Positions 8,839 to 17,816 are shown, counted from the stretch's first letter. The stretch: DNA of 64,000 nt from Thalassobius sp. Cn5-15 (GCF_022347685.1 NZ_JAKRGF010000003.1:310001-374000); one strand, 5' to 3'. The notes: generated by a model not told the origin, from the letters alone. Numbers and translations are program-made.

Positions 8839-8871
8839 AGTATCGAACCAACGCGACAGGACATAAGACTC

Positions 8872-10635
8872 ATGGAACTGCCCCCTTACCTGCGGCGCAA
8901 CCTGCCAATCCTTGATTGGGCCACAGGCTACAACCGTAACACACTGACCAATGACATGTTGGCGGCGGTGATCGTGACGATCATGCTGATCCCGCAATCA
9001 CTGGCCTATGCGCTGCTGGCGGGGCTACCTGCGGAAATGGGGCTTTATGCGTCGATCCTGCCACTGGTGGCTTATGCAATCTTCGGCACCAGCCGCGCTT
9101 TGGCCGTTGGTCCTGTAGCCGTGGTGTCGCTAATGACCGCAGCGGCAGTGGGCAATCTGGCGCTGCAAGGCACCGCAGAATATGCGCAGGCGGCCATCAC
9201 ACTGGCGTTCATGTCCGGTGCAATCCTGTTGGTTATGGGGATTTTCCGGCTGGGGTTTCTGGCCAACTTCCTCAGCCATCCGGTGATTGCGGGGTTCATC
9301 ACCGCCTCTGGCATCCTGATTGCCACCTCACAGTTGAAACATATCGCTGGTATTGAGGCGCACGGGCACAACATGGTCGAACTGCTGTATTCACTCGCCA
9401 CGCATCTTAGCGAATTGAACCCGATCACCGCCGCCATCGGCATCAGCACTGTGGCGTTCCTGTTCTGGGTCCGCAAAGGGATGAAGCCGCTTCTTTTGTC
9501 GCTAGGCCTGCCACCGCGTTTGGCGGATACCGTAACCAAGGCAGGGCCTGTGTTCGCCGTCGCCGCAACCACGTTGGTGACTTGGGGCTTTGACCTAGGC
9601 GCGCGGGGTGTTGCCATCGTGGGGGATGTGCCCAAAGGCCTGCCGCCCTTCAGCCTGCCATCCTTCAGCATCGACCTTTGGGGGGCACTGTTCATGTCGG
9701 CGCTGCTGATATCGATCATCGGGTTTGTTGAATCCGTCTCCGTCGCGCAGACGCTGGCAATCAAGAAACGCCAGCGTATTGTCCCTGATCAGGAGTTGAT
9801 CGGCCTTGGCACCTCCAACATCGCGGCAGCGATCAGTGGCGGTTATCCTGTGACCGGCGGATTTGCCCGGTCTGTGGTAAACTATGACGCAGGCGCCGAA
9901 ACCCCTGCCGCGGGTGCCTTCACCGCTGTTGGCATCCTGCTGGCGGCGCTGTTTCTGACGCCGCTTTTGTTCTTCCTGCCCAAGGCGACGCTAGCAGCGA
10001 CCATCATCGTTGCGGTCCTCAGTCTTGTGGACCTGTCGATTCTGCGCAGCACATGGGACTATTCCCGCGTCGATTTCGCCGCTGTGGCCACCACCATCGC
10101 CTTAACCCTGTTGATGGGGGTCGAGATTGGCGTCTCTGCTGGTGTGATTCTGTCGATCCTGCTGTTTCTTTACAAAACCTCCCGTCCCCATGTGGCAGAG
10201 GTGGGGCTGGTTCCCGGCACCCAGCATTTTCGCAACATCCTGCGGCATCAGGTAGAAACCCATCCAGAGGTGGTCACCCTGCGCATTGACGAGAGTCTCT
10301 ATTTCGCCAACGCGCGCTTCCTAGAAGATTACATCTACGACCGCATTGCCTGCGAGGAGCCGATTGCGCATGTCGTGCTGCTGTGTTCCGCCGTTAATGA
10401 GATCGATATGTCCGCGCTGGAAAGCCTGGAGCAGATTAACCACCGCCTGGCAGACCTGAACATCAAGCTGCACCTGTCAGAGGTGAAAGGCCCAGTGATG
10501 GACAAGCTACAACGCAGTCACCTGCTGGACGCGCTGAGCGGAGAGGTGTTCCTATGCCATTATGATGCGATCTGCGCCCTAACCAACCAGCCGGAGGGCT
10601 GCGAGGGCGAGAGCACAAGCGATGCCGCAGAATAG
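8872..10635 (+). CDS. SulP family inorganic anion permease with STAS domain
   Basis: A 587-aa integral membrane protein. An N-terminal transporter domain of 10-12 helices shows the SulP signature (MLIPQSLAYALLAGLP, then YASILPLVAYAIFGTSRALAVGPVAVVSLMT). A C-terminal STAS domain begins near residue 455 (LRIDESLYFANARFLEDYI) and includes VNEIDMSALESLEQIN. Family members carry sulfate, bicarbonate or other anions, often with sodium or protons. The start at 8872 (MELPPYLRRNL) is the family start; the open frame runs much further upstream through smpB but only as a shadow of that gene. No sulfur-assimilation gene is adjacent, so the substrate is open. Confidence 0.92.
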   Translation: MELPPYLRRNLPILDWATGYNRNTLTNDMLAAVIVTIMLIPQSLAYALLAGLPAEMGLYASILPLVAYAIFGTSRALAVGPVAVVSLMTAAAVGNLALQGTAEYAQAAITLAFMSGAILLVMGIFRLGFLANFLSHPVIAGFITASGILIATSQLKHIAGIEAHGHNMVELLYSLATHLSELNPITAAIGISTVAFLFWVRKGMKPLLLSLGLPPRLADTVTKAGPVFAVAATTLVTWGFDLGARGVAIVGDVPKGLPPFSLPSFSIDLWGALFMSALLISIIGFVESVSVAQTLAIKKRQRIVPDQELIGLGTSNIAAAISGGYPVTGGFARSVVNYDAGAETPAAGAFTAVGILLAALFLTPLLFFLPKATLAATIIVAVLSLVDLSILRSTWDYSRVDFAAVATTIALTLLMGVEIGVSAGVILSILLFLYKTSRPHVAEVGLVPGTQHFRNILRHQVETHPEVVTLRIDESLYFANARFLEDYIYDRIACEEPIAHVVLLCSAVNEIDMSALESLEQINHRLADLNIKLHLSEVKGPVMDKLQRSHLLDALSGEVFLCHYDAICALTNQPEGCEGESTSDAAE

Positions 10636-10648
10636 CCGCCGCGAACAC

Positions 10649-10664
10649 CATACGCTTGCGTATT
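10649..10664. repeat. ATACGC-NN-GCGTAT palindrome, copy 1
   Basis: A 14-bp perfect palindrome with a TT centre, 14 bases after the SulP stop. A near-identical copy with an AA centre lies at 57150-57165, also a few bases after a stop codon. No T run follows, so it is not a typical terminator. Confidence 0.5.
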
Positions 10665-10690
10665 GAACAGTTCTGTGATGCCACTGCGGC

Positions 10691-11590
10691 ATGACAGAAC
10701 ACACCGCTCCCAAACCCGCGCCAAAACCGGCATCGGCCAATTTCATCGGCGCCCTGTGGATGGTGCTGGCTATGATCCTTTTTGCCATTGAGGACGCGCT
10801 GCTGAAACACGCCGCAGGTTCACTGCCTATCGGGCAGGCGATGATCTGTTTCGGCCTTGGCGGTGCGGTGCTGTTTGCGGGTCATCTGCTGATCACTGGC
10901 GAACGCCTCTATCATCGTGACGTGCTGTCCCGCCCGATGCAGCTGCGCGTGGTGTTTGAGGTGTTTGGCCGGCTGTTTTACGTGCTGGCAATTGCACTGG
11001 CGCCTTTGTCGTCGGCCACCGTCATCCTTCAGGCCACGCCATTGGTGGTTGTGGGTGCGGCGGCACTGTTGTTCGGTGAACGGGTCGGTTGGCGGCGATG
11101 GCTGGCGATCTTGATCGGCCTGAGCGGCGTTTTGATAATCCTGCGCCCCACTGGCGACAGCTTCACCATGTTGTCGGTGCTGGCAGTTCTGGGCATGCTG
11201 GGTTTCGCGGGCCGCGATCTGGCCAGCCGCATGGCGCCTGCGACACTCAACACATCAATACTGGGATTATACGGATTTCTGTCGCTTGCCCTCTCTGGGC
11301 TACTCTACCAGATCTGGGAAGGTCAGGCGTTGATACGCCCCGCAGCCAGCGACTTTCCGGTGCTGGCCTGCATCGTGCTGGTCGGGGTCTGTGCCTATAG
11401 TTCCCTGATGAAGGCGATGCGCACCGGCGAAGTATCAGCCGTCACCCCGTTCCGCTATTCGCGCCTGTTGTTTGGCGTTGGCATCGGGGTGGTATTTTTC
11501 GATGAGGGCTTTGATCATTACATGGCGATCGGCAGCGGTCTGATCGTCCTGTCTGGGCTTTTCATCCTGTGGCGCGGCAAACGCAGCTAG
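10691..11590 (+). CDS. EamA/DMT family transporter
   Basis: A 299-aa protein with ten hydrophobic helices arranged as two EamA repeats of five, the drug/metabolite transporter fold. The first repeat begins FIGALWMVLAMILFAIEDALLK and contains PLSSATVILQATPLVVVGAAALLFGERVGWRRW; the second ends VTPFRYSRLLFGVGIGVVFFDEG. Such proteins usually export small metabolites; nothing here shows the substrate. The gene ends one base from the stop of the convergent GlsB/YeaQ gene. Confidence 0.9.
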   Translation: MTEHTAPKPAPKPASANFIGALWMVLAMILFAIEDALLKHAAGSLPIGQAMICFGLGGAVLFAGHLLITGERLYHRDVLSRPMQLRVVFEVFGRLFYVLAIALAPLSSATVILQATPLVVVGAAALLFGERVGWRRWLAILIGLSGVLIILRPTGDSFTMLSVLAVLGMLGFAGRDLASRMAPATLNTSILGLYGFLSLALSGLLYQIWEGQALIRPAASDFPVLACIVLVGVCAYSSLMKAMRTGEVSAVTPFRYSRLLFGVGIGVVFFDEGFDHYMAIGSGLIVLSGLFILWRGKRS

Positions 11591-11591
11591 C

Positions 11592-11828
11592 CTACTTACG
11601 CCAGCGCGTGGGCACGATAATCAGCGCCCCGATAGAGGCAAGGATCGCGTCCACACCCGGCGGGCCGAAGCTGATGCCGAACATGATCCGCACAAAGTAG
11701 AACAAAAACGCACCGCCCACGCAGATGATAATTGAGGGCAGGATACCATTGTGGGTGAAACCGGTTTTCTCGACCAGATAGCCAAGGATACCCGCGATCA
11801 CGACGGTGCCAATCAAGGTTGGAAACAT
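11592..11828 (-). CDS. GlsB/YeaQ/YmgE family stress-response membrane protein
   Basis: A 78-aa protein of three hydrophobic, glycine-rich helices: TLIGTVVIAGILGYLVE, ILPSIIICVGGAFLFYFVRIMFG and VDAILASIGALIIV. Length and pattern fit the transglycosylase-associated (GlsB/YeaQ/YmgE) family of small inner-membrane proteins induced by general stress in some bacteria. It follows fmt by 14 bases on the same strand and may be read through from the def-fmt operon. Confidence 0.85.
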   Translation of the reverse strand: MFPTLIGTVVIAGILGYLVEKTGFTHNGILPSIIICVGGAFLFYFVRIMFGISFGPPGVDAILASIGALIIVPTRWRK

Positions 11829-11842
11829 CTCGCGCCCTCCGG

Positions 11843-12748
11843 TTACAGTTCTGTGCCCTTGGGCAGCGGCAGGCCGCGTAGGAACACCTCGGCATCTTGG
11901 GCCGCTTTACCTGCACGTTGCAAGCGCAACAGCTGCACCGCGCCCTCGCCACAGGCTACAGTCAGCGCATCATCCAGCACGCGGCCCGCCGCGCCGCTCC
12001 CATCTGCCAGACGGGAGGCCAGCAACTTGATCCGCTGTCCGTCATACTCCACAAAAGCCCCGGGGAAGGGTGACAATCCGCGGATTTTACGATCCACCTC
12101 TGCAGCAGGGGCGGACCAATCAATTGCCGCCTCGGCCTTGTCGATTTTGCTGGCGTAGGTGACGCCCTCCTCCGGCTGCACCTCGGGCGTCAAATCAAAC
12201 AGGCGAGACAGGGCCTCAACAATCAAGATGGAGCCCATGGCAGACAAACGGTCGTGCAGCTCTGCAGTGGTTTCTTCAGCCTCAATCGCTGTGGCCTCAC
12301 GCAGCAACACAGGACCAGTGTCGAGCCCCGCCTCCATCTGCATGATGCAGATGCCGGTTTCGGCATCCCCTGACATGATCGCACGGTGGATCGGCGCAGC
12401 ACCGCGCCAGCGCGGCAGGAGGGAAGCATGGATGTTCAGACAGCCCTGTGCAGGTGCATCAAGAACGGCCTGCGGCAACAACAGACCATAAGCAACAACG
12501 ACCGCCACATCGGCGTTGAGGGCGGCAAACTCCGCCTGCTCCTCAGGCCCCTTCAAGGATGCGGGATGGCGGACTTCCAACCCTAACTCCAATGCGCGGG
12601 CGTGAACGGGGGTCGGTCGTTCCTTCTTGCCGCGCCCCGCCTGACGCGGGGGTTGGCAGTAGACGGCGGCAATGTCATGGCCCGCCTCGACCAGCGCATC
12701 CAGAACCGGAACCGAAAACTCTGGCGTTCCCATAAAAACTACACGCAT
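11843..12748 (-). CDS. fmt: Methionyl-tRNA formyltransferase
   Basis: A 301-aa enzyme that formylates initiator Met-tRNA using 10-formyl-tetrahydrofolate. Seen: the N-terminal [16 protein letters not shown] start, the catalytic segment [17 protein letters not shown] (Asn and His), and [11 protein letters not shown] with the catalytic Asp; the C-terminal OB-fold domain follows FSPFPGA-type sequence ([14 protein letters not shown]). The start at 12748 is set by the family start and an AAAGGA ribosome binding site. It is the fourth gene of a probable def-def-def-fmt cluster, uniting addition and removal of the formyl group. Confidence 0.96.
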   Translation of the reverse strand: MRVVFMGTPEFSVPVLDALVEAGHDIAAVYCQPPRQAGRGKKERPTPVHARALELGLEVRHPASLKGPEEQAEFAALNADVAVVVAYGLLLPQAVLDAPAQGCLNIHASLLPRWRGAAPIHRAIMSGDAETGICIMQMEAGLDTGPVLLREATAIEAEETTAELHDRLSAMGSILIVEALSRLFDLTPEVQPEEGVTYASKIDKAEAAIDWSAPAAEVDRKIRGLSPFPGAFVEYDGQRIKLLASRLADGSGAAGRVLDDALTVACGEGAVQLLRLQRAGKAAQDAEVFLRGLPLPKGTEL

Positions 12749-12836
12749 CTTACATGTCCTTTTTGCTGTCTGATCACTGATTAGAACCACAGGGACAATT
12801 CCCTATTTTCCCGATGGGTTTCTATTTCACAAACCC

Positions 12837-13331
12837 TTAGCGCGATTTACGCGCCTTGCGGATCAACATGTCGCGTTTGGTTTTGCTAAGATGGTCGAAA
12901 TACATCTTGCCATTAATGTGGTCGATCTGATGCTGCACAGAGGTCGCCCAAAGGCCGACAAAATCGCGCTCTTCTATCACGCCCTGTTCATTCATGAACC
13001 GAACTGTCACCGCGCGGGGACGCGAAATTTTAGCCGAAACACCGACCAGGTTTGGGCTTGCCTCATCATGTTCTCTTGGCTGGACGGAAGCATGCAGGAT
13101 CTCTGGATTCGCCATACGAACAGGCTGGTTGCCCTCCTCGGTCGCGTCCACCACGATAAGGCGCAGCATTTCGCCGATCTGGTTCGCCCCCATGCCGACG
13201 CCGGGCATCGCATACATGGTGTCAATCAGATCGTCCCAGACCTGATGCACATGATCGGTGATCTCAGTCACAGGTTCAGCCGCGGTGCGCAGGCGTTTGT
13301 CGGGCCAGGGGATACATTTGCGCACAGTCAT
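12837..13331 (-). CDS. Deformylase-like protein, probably catalytically inactive
   Basis: A 164-aa paralogue of peptide deformylase that lacks key residues. Motif 1 is GVGMGANQ instead of GxGLAAxQ. Motif 2 (EGCLS), which supplies the metal-binding cysteine, is replaced by EASPNLVG. Motif 3 (HEXDH) reads HQIDH, so the catalytic glutamate is glutamine. Both histidines survive. The rest of the fold is retained (MTVRKCIPWPDKRLR at the start, KMYFDHLSKTKRDML at the end). Its start overlaps the stop of the preceding def gene by four bases (ATGA), so it is co-translated with an apparently active enzyme. It is intact and in frame, which argues for a retained non-hydrolytic role, possibly binding formyl-peptides, ribosomes or the other deformylases. 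Confidence 0.85.
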   Translation of the reverse strand: MTVRKCIPWPDKRLRTAAEPVTEITDHVHQVWDDLIDTMYAMPGVGMGANQIGEMLRLIVVDATEEGNQPVRMANPEILHASVQPREHDEASPNLVGVSAKISRPRAVTVRFMNEQGVIEERDFVGLWATSVQHQIDHINGKMYFDHLSKTKRDMLIRKARKSR

Positions 13332-13828
13332 TGACGCGACTCCTTATATGCAGCTGCCAGCCGCGTGCGGTCATCGGGCGACAGGTGATCAAAGATCACC
13401 TTGCCGTTCAGGTGGTCCAGCTCATGCTGGGCGCATTTTGCTTCAAACCCCGCCATCTCACGGATGTGGCACTGACCGTCGAGGTCGAGCCATGTCATCA
13501 CAACCGTGGCAGGGCGGGAAATGTCCATCGGCACATCGGGGATCGACAGACAGCCCTCAATACCGCCCGCCATCTCGTCAGAGGCAGAGACGATTTCAGG
13601 ATTGATCAGAACCTGCGGCGCGCGCGTGCCCTCTTTCCAGTCGCAATCCATAACAAAGATCCGCTGCATCACCCCCACCTGCGGGCCCGCCAGCCCACGG
13701 CCCGGCGCGGCATACATCGTGTCCAGCATATCAGCAGCAAGACCGCGCAGATCTGCGCCCGCAGGCACCGGATCACACTTCTGCTGCAAGCGCGAATCTG
13801 GCCAGTGCAGAACCTCTAGCACCGCCAT
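13328..13828 (-). CDS. def: Peptide deformylase, second paralogue
   Basis: A 166-aa deformylase removing N-formyl from nascent proteins. All three motifs are usable: GRGLAGPQ (motif 1, with Arg and Gly substitutions), EGCLSIP with the metal-binding Cys (motif 2) and HELDHLNG (motif 3). It lies two bases after the first def gene and overlaps the third by four bases. Motif 1 differs from the canonical form more than in the gene upstream, so activity or substrate preference may differ. Confidence 0.92.
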   Translation of the reverse strand: MAVLEVLHWPDSRLQQKCDPVPAGADLRGLAADMLDTMYAAPGRGLAGPQVGVMQRIFVMDCDWKEGTRAPQVLINPEIVSASDEMAGGIEGCLSIPDVPMDISRPATVVMTWLDLDGQCHIREMAGFEAKCAQHELDHLNGKVIFDHLSPDDRTRLAAAYKESRQ

Positions 13829-13830
13829 AA

Positions 13831-14346
13831 TCAGCCGCGCGCCAGTTCGCGTTTCAACTTCTGCATCTTGCGGGTGATCATCTGCCGCTTCAGCGGTTTC
13901 AGATAGTCAATGAACAGCTTGCCATCGAGGTGATCAATTTCGTGCTGCACACAGGTCGCCCAAAGATCGCGGAAAGTCTCTTCTTGCTCTGCACCGTTGC
14001 GGTCTATCCAGCGCACGGTAACCTCAGCAGGGCGGATCACCTCTGCAAACTGATCTGGGATCGACAGGCAACCTTCGTCATAAGACGACATATCATCCGA
14101 GTGCGCGACAACCTCAGGATTGAACATCACCAGCGGCTGATCGGCCTCTTCCTGCGCGGTGCAATCCAGCGTAATGACCCGCTGCAGCACGCCGATCTGC
14201 GGCGCGGCCAGACCAATGCCCGGCGCGTCATACATGGTTTCCAACATATCATCCGCCAGCACGCGCAACTCATCACTCAAATCCGCAACAGGATCACAGA
14301 GCTTTTTCAGGCGCGGGTCGGGGTGGATCAGGATCTTGCGTTTCAT
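13831..14346 (-). CDS. def: Peptide deformylase, canonical copy
   Basis: A 171-aa deformylase with the textbook motifs GIGLAAPQ, EGCLSIP and HEIDHLDG, and the long basic C-terminal helix (RQMITRKMQKLKRELARG) that contacts the ribosome. It is the first gene of the def-def-def-fmt run and most likely the housekeeping enzyme. The start at 14346 (MKRKILIHPDPRLKKL) is the family start; an upstream extension to 14487 has no family similarity. The ribosome binding site is weak. Confidence 0.96.
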   Translation of the reverse strand: MKRKILIHPDPRLKKLCDPVADLSDELRVLADDMLETMYDAPGIGLAAPQIGVLQRVITLDCTAQEEADQPLVMFNPEVVAHSDDMSSYDEGCLSIPDQFAEVIRPAEVTVRWIDRNGAEQEETFRDLWATCVQHEIDHLDGKLFIDYLKPLKRQMITRKMQKLKRELARG

Positions 14347-14597
14347 GGGGTGGATGTAGGCCAAGGCGGGCTGCGGCGCAATGGGGACAGTATGCCCCAA
14401 CAGCGCGTTTCCCCGTGTTTTTACGGAGAATACCGCCTCGCCTGTGCGGCCAATGCCAGTTCTGACGCCAGCTGTGCACCAATCCACAGGAAACCAGAGT
14501 GTACGGCCTTGTTTCCGCCCCCCGCTTGCCCCTAGGCTCCGCCCTCAGAACAGCTGCCGGACACACCGCAGCGCCAGACGATCCAAGAGGGACATCC

Positions 14598-15767
14598 ATG
14601 AGCTTTGACGACATCCACAACCGCGTTGGCACCCATTCGCTGAAATGGGACATCATGGAGAGCCTCTACGGCGTCTCGCCCGAGGATGGGCTGTCCATGT
14701 GGGTCGCAGATATGGATTTCAAAGCGGCCGAACCGATCCAGAACGCACTACAGTCCATGCTGGATCATGGCATCCTTGGCTACTATGGCAACGATACCAG
14801 CTACCGTGCGGCGATCTGCTGGTGGATGGAAAACCGCCACGGCTGGACGGTTGATCCGGCCGCGATCTTCACCACCCACGGTCTGGTGAACGGCACAGGG
14901 GTCTGCGTTGATGCCTTTACCCAAGAAGGCGACGGAGTGGTGCTGATGACACCCGTTTATCACGCCTTTGCCCGCGTCATCACCGCCGCTGGCCGCCGCG
15001 TGGTGGAATGCGATCTGCGCAATGACAATGGCCGCTATGAAATGGATTTCGACGCCTGGGATCAGCAAATGGATGGGTCGGAAAAGATGCTGATCCTGTG
15101 TTCGCCGCACAATCCCGGCGGCCGTGTTTGGACCCGTACAGAACTGGCAGGCGTGTTGGCCTTTGCAAAGCGCCATGACCTTATTCTGGTGTCAGATGAG
15201 ATCCACCATGATCTGGTCTTCCCCGGCACAACACATATCCCGATGGCCAATATCGACGGGGCTGAGGAACGGTTGGTGATGATGACATCTCCCTCCAAAA
15301 CCTTCAACATTGCAGGCACCCACTGCGGTCAAGTGATCATCCCCGACACCACCCTCCGCGCCCAGTTTGGCGCACGCATGGCCGCACTGGGCCTGTCCCC
15401 CAACGCCTTCGGCCTGCACGCAACAGAGGCCGCCTATTCTCCCGAGGGCGCCAAATGGGCCGATGCAGTGCTGAACTATATCGACGGCAACCGCAAACTG
15501 TTCGACGAAGGAATCAACGCCATCCCCGGCCTCACCTCAATGCCGATGGAGGCCACCTATCTGGCCTGGGTCGATTTTTCCGGCACGGGTATGTCGATGC
15601 AGGATTTCACCAAACGCGTGGAGAAAGACGCCAAGATCGCCGTGAACCACGGCCCGAGCTTCGGCTCTGGCGGGGACAACTTCCTGCGCTTCAACCTCGC
15701 CACCCCCCGCGCCCATGTGGAGGAAGCGGTGAAGCGGATGCAGGCCGCCTTTGGCGATCTGCAGTGA
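14598..15767 (+). CDS. MalY/PatB-type cystathionine beta-lyase aminotransferase fold protein
   Basis: A 389-aa PLP enzyme of aminotransferase class I in the MalY/PatB subgroup. Seen: SMWVADMDFKAAEPI, GYYGNDTSYRAAICWWMENRHGW (family-specific), CSPHNPGGRVWT, SDEIHHDLVFPG, the PLP lysine in TSPSKTFNIAGTHCG (about residue 235), and the C-terminal LRFNLATPRAHVEEA. It probably cleaves cystathionine or related C-S bonds. AGAGGGACATCC precedes the ATG at 14598; an upstream extension is rejected. It is divergent from the def operon and convergent with an AraC-type gene. Confidence 0.9.
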   Translation: MSFDDIHNRVGTHSLKWDIMESLYGVSPEDGLSMWVADMDFKAAEPIQNALQSMLDHGILGYYGNDTSYRAAICWWMENRHGWTVDPAAIFTTHGLVNGTGVCVDAFTQEGDGVVLMTPVYHAFARVITAAGRRVVECDLRNDNGRYEMDFDAWDQQMDGSEKMLILCSPHNPGGRVWTRTELAGVLAFAKRHDLILVSDEIHHDLVFPGTTHIPMANIDGAEERLVMMTSPSKTFNIAGTHCGQVIIPDTTLRAQFGARMAALGLSPNAFGLHATEAAYSPEGAKWADAVLNYIDGNRKLFDEGINAIPGLTSMPMEATYLAWVDFSGTGMSMQDFTKRVEKDAKIAVNHGPSFGSGGDNFLRFNLATPRAHVEEAVKRMQAAFGDLQ

Positions 15768-15802
15768 TATGACAGTTGGGCGCCCTGCCGATCGCGGGGC
15801 GT

Positions 15803-16711
15803 CTACCCACCGCGGTGCAATTGGCGGAAAGCACGCGGTGACAGGTCTGTGTTCGCCTCAAAACTGCGGGTGAAGGCACTGCGGGAGGCAAAACCGACCA
15901 TCTCCGCAATTCGTTTCACAGGCAGATCGGTATCCCGCAACAATGCCGCCGCTTGCCGCATCCGCAACGCCCGCAACAGATCCATCGGACCAGACCCGTA
16001 GGCTTCGGTAAAGCGTTTGGCAAAGGCGGAGCGGCTCATGAACACGCTTTCGGCCAGACTTTCGACTGAATGGTTCGCGCCCGGCTCATCCAGCATCGCC
16101 CGCAACGCGTTCCAAAGCATGGGATCCGCCAACGCTGCCATCCATTCCAACTGTCGTCCTGTCGCCAGTCGTTTACGCAGCATCTCGATTACACATTGGG
16201 TGAGAAGCGCGCGGATCATCGCGCGGCTCCCCATCTTGGGATTTGAAATCTCACACAACAAGCCTTGCAACGCACCCTGCATGGCGCTGGTTTCACCGAT
16301 CCGTTCCACCAGTGGTTCACGGATCAAATCGATCACATCACTGACCCCGCGCAGGCCAACGCGGATGCGGCCACACAGCGCGGTCATCTGATCGCCCCCC
16401 GTAGGCCCCTCCCCCGCCATCAGACGCGCCAGATGCAACTGAGCAGGTTGGCATTCCGGCACCGGATCGCGAGAGGTGCCATAGCTGCGCAGACTGTGAT
16501 GTAGCAAAGCCGGGATCAACACCAGCGAACCGCGCGCGACCCGCAACGGGGGTTGGTTGGCGAAAGCGATTTCTCCCTCCCCTGAGAGAATATAGTGCAG
16601 CGTGGCCGACGCATCCTGCGACAGACCAATGTTGCATTGCCCCTTAAGTTCGCACAGGGCGAAGGGGTCAGTGGTAATTTCCAGATCATTGAACAGATTA
16701 TCATAACGCAT
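15803..16711 (-). CDS. AraC family transcriptional regulator with cupin-type sensor domain
   Basis: A 302-aa regulator. The N-terminal half has a cupin pattern (LHYILSGEGEIAFANQPPLRVARGSLVLIPALLHHSLR), of the AraC cupin_6 type. The C-terminal helix-turn-helix domain contains SVESLAESVFMSRSAFAKRFTEAYGSGPMDLLRALRMRQAAALL and VKRIAEMVGFASRSAFTRSFEA. The start at 16711 (MRYDNLFNDLEI) gives the usual length; an open extension to 16981 overlaps the divergent gene and is rejected. Divergence from the isochorismatase-family gene and three direct repeats between them suggest that it controls that gene. Confidence 0.88.
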   Translation of the reverse strand: MRYDNLFNDLEITTDPFALCELKGQCNIGLSQDASATLHYILSGEGEIAFANQPPLRVARGSLVLIPALLHHSLRSYGTSRDPVPECQPAQLHLARLMAGEGPTGGDQMTALCGRIRVGLRGVSDVIDLIREPLVERIGETSAMQGALQGLLCEISNPKMGSRAMIRALLTQCVIEMLRKRLATGRQLEWMAALADPMLWNALRAMLDEPGANHSVESLAESVFMSRSAFAKRFTEAYGSGPMDLLRALRMRQAAALLRDTDLPVKRIAEMVGFASRSAFTRSFEANTDLSPRAFRQLHRGG

Positions 16712-16739
16712 ATCGGCTCTTAGCACTTGCTGGACGATC

Positions 16740-16786
16740 GGGCACGTTTTTATGGCCAAGGGCACACCATACGGACGAAAAGGCAC
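16740..16786. promoter_or_regulatory. Three direct repeats with 20-21 bp spacing, candidate AraC half-sites
   Basis: GGGCAC at 16740, GGGCAC at 16760 and AGGCAC at 16781 lie on one helix face in the 125-bp divergent promoter region. Roughly 21-bp spacing of direct repeats is the usual arrangement for AraC-type half-sites. Confidence 0.45.
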
Positions 16787-16836
16787 ATCGATTTCCGTAC
16801 CCCTATGCACACTGCAACTCATTGGAGGAATGACTG

Positions 16837-17688
16837 ATGTGCAATTGCCATGATCACGACCCGCAAAAAGCCAATCAACCGGCGCACGGTATGACACGCC
16901 GCGCCGCCCTGCGCGGGGGCTTTGCCGCCACAACCGCTGCAGCCGCCGCGACCTTTGCTGGCGCACAAGGTGCCGCAGCAATGGACAAAAGCCCGTATGC
17001 CGAGCCGGCAGAACCCGCCCTGCCCCCGTCGGATATGAAGCTGGACCTCAGCCGCGCCGCGCTGGTGGTGATCGATCCGCAGATCGACTTCCTTCATCCC
17101 AAAGGCGTAACCTGGGGCGTCATCGGCCCGAGCGTCGAAGAGCACAACACCGTGCAAAACATCGAAACCCTGTTCAAATCGGCCAAGCAGCACGACATCA
17201 CCACCGCCGTGTCGCCGCACTACTACTACCCCACCGACCATTCGTGGAAGTTTGAGGGTGCGCTGGAAAAGCTGATGCACAAAATCGGTATGTTCAACCG
17301 CGCAGGCCCATTGGATCTGGACGGGTTCGAAGGCTCCGGCGCCGACTGGATGCCGCAGTACAAACAGTACATCGAGGATGGGAAAACCATCGTCACTTCG
17401 CCGCACAAGGTTTACGGTAACGACACCAACGACCTTAGTCTGCAGCTGCGCAAACGCGGTGTGGATCAGGTGATTCTGGCAGGCATGTCGGCAAACCTCT
17501 GTGTTGAATCGCACATGCGTGAATTGCTGGAAGACGGCTTTGAGGTTGCCGTGGTCAAAGACGCCACCGCCGCCGCAAAAGTGCCCGAAGGTGACGGCTA
17601 CCTCGCCGCGCTGATCAACTTCCGGTACATGGCCAACGCGGTCTGGACCACTGAAGAAGCGGTTGCGCAGATCACCGCTGCTGCCTGA
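16837..17688 (+). CDS. Tat-exported isochorismatase-family cysteine hydrolase
   Basis: A 283-aa protein. The N-terminus has a twin-arginine motif (MTRRAALRGG) followed by an alanine-rich hydrophobic stretch ending in GAAA, so export by Tat to the periplasm is likely; a CNCHDHDP segment precedes it. The mature part has the isochorismatase-fold triad: Asp in VVIDPQIDFL, Lys in SPHKVYG and Cys in SANLCVESH. Family members hydrolyse isochorismate, amides or carbamoyl compounds; the substrate is not shown. AraC control is suggested by the divergent regulator. The ATG has TTGGAGG upstream. Confidence 0.87.
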   Translation: MCNCHDHDPQKANQPAHGMTRRAALRGGFAATTAAAAATFAGAQGAAAMDKSPYAEPAEPALPPSDMKLDLSRAALVVIDPQIDFLHPKGVTWGVIGPSVEEHNTVQNIETLFKSAKQHDITTAVSPHYYYPTDHSWKFEGALEKLMHKIGMFNRAGPLDLDGFEGSGADWMPQYKQYIEDGKTIVTSPHKVYGNDTNDLSLQLRKRGVDQVILAGMSANLCVESHMRELLEDGFEVAVVKDATAAAKVPEGDGYLAALINFRYMANAVWTTEEAVAQITAAA

Positions 17689-17816
17689 TCAAAGAACGCA
17701 TAATCCCTTCCCGTGGCGGCGCACATTCCACCGCCGCGGGGCTCAGGGTGTCGTTCTGACCCGGTCGCAAGCGGCCACTGTGAACCTGTCTCCCCAGACA
17801 TTCCGCCAGAACGACA

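Noticed and set aside
8137-8871. N-terminal extension of the SulP protein to give 832 aa
   Set aside because: The extra 245 residues are the complement of smpB and the promoter region; the family start is at 8872.
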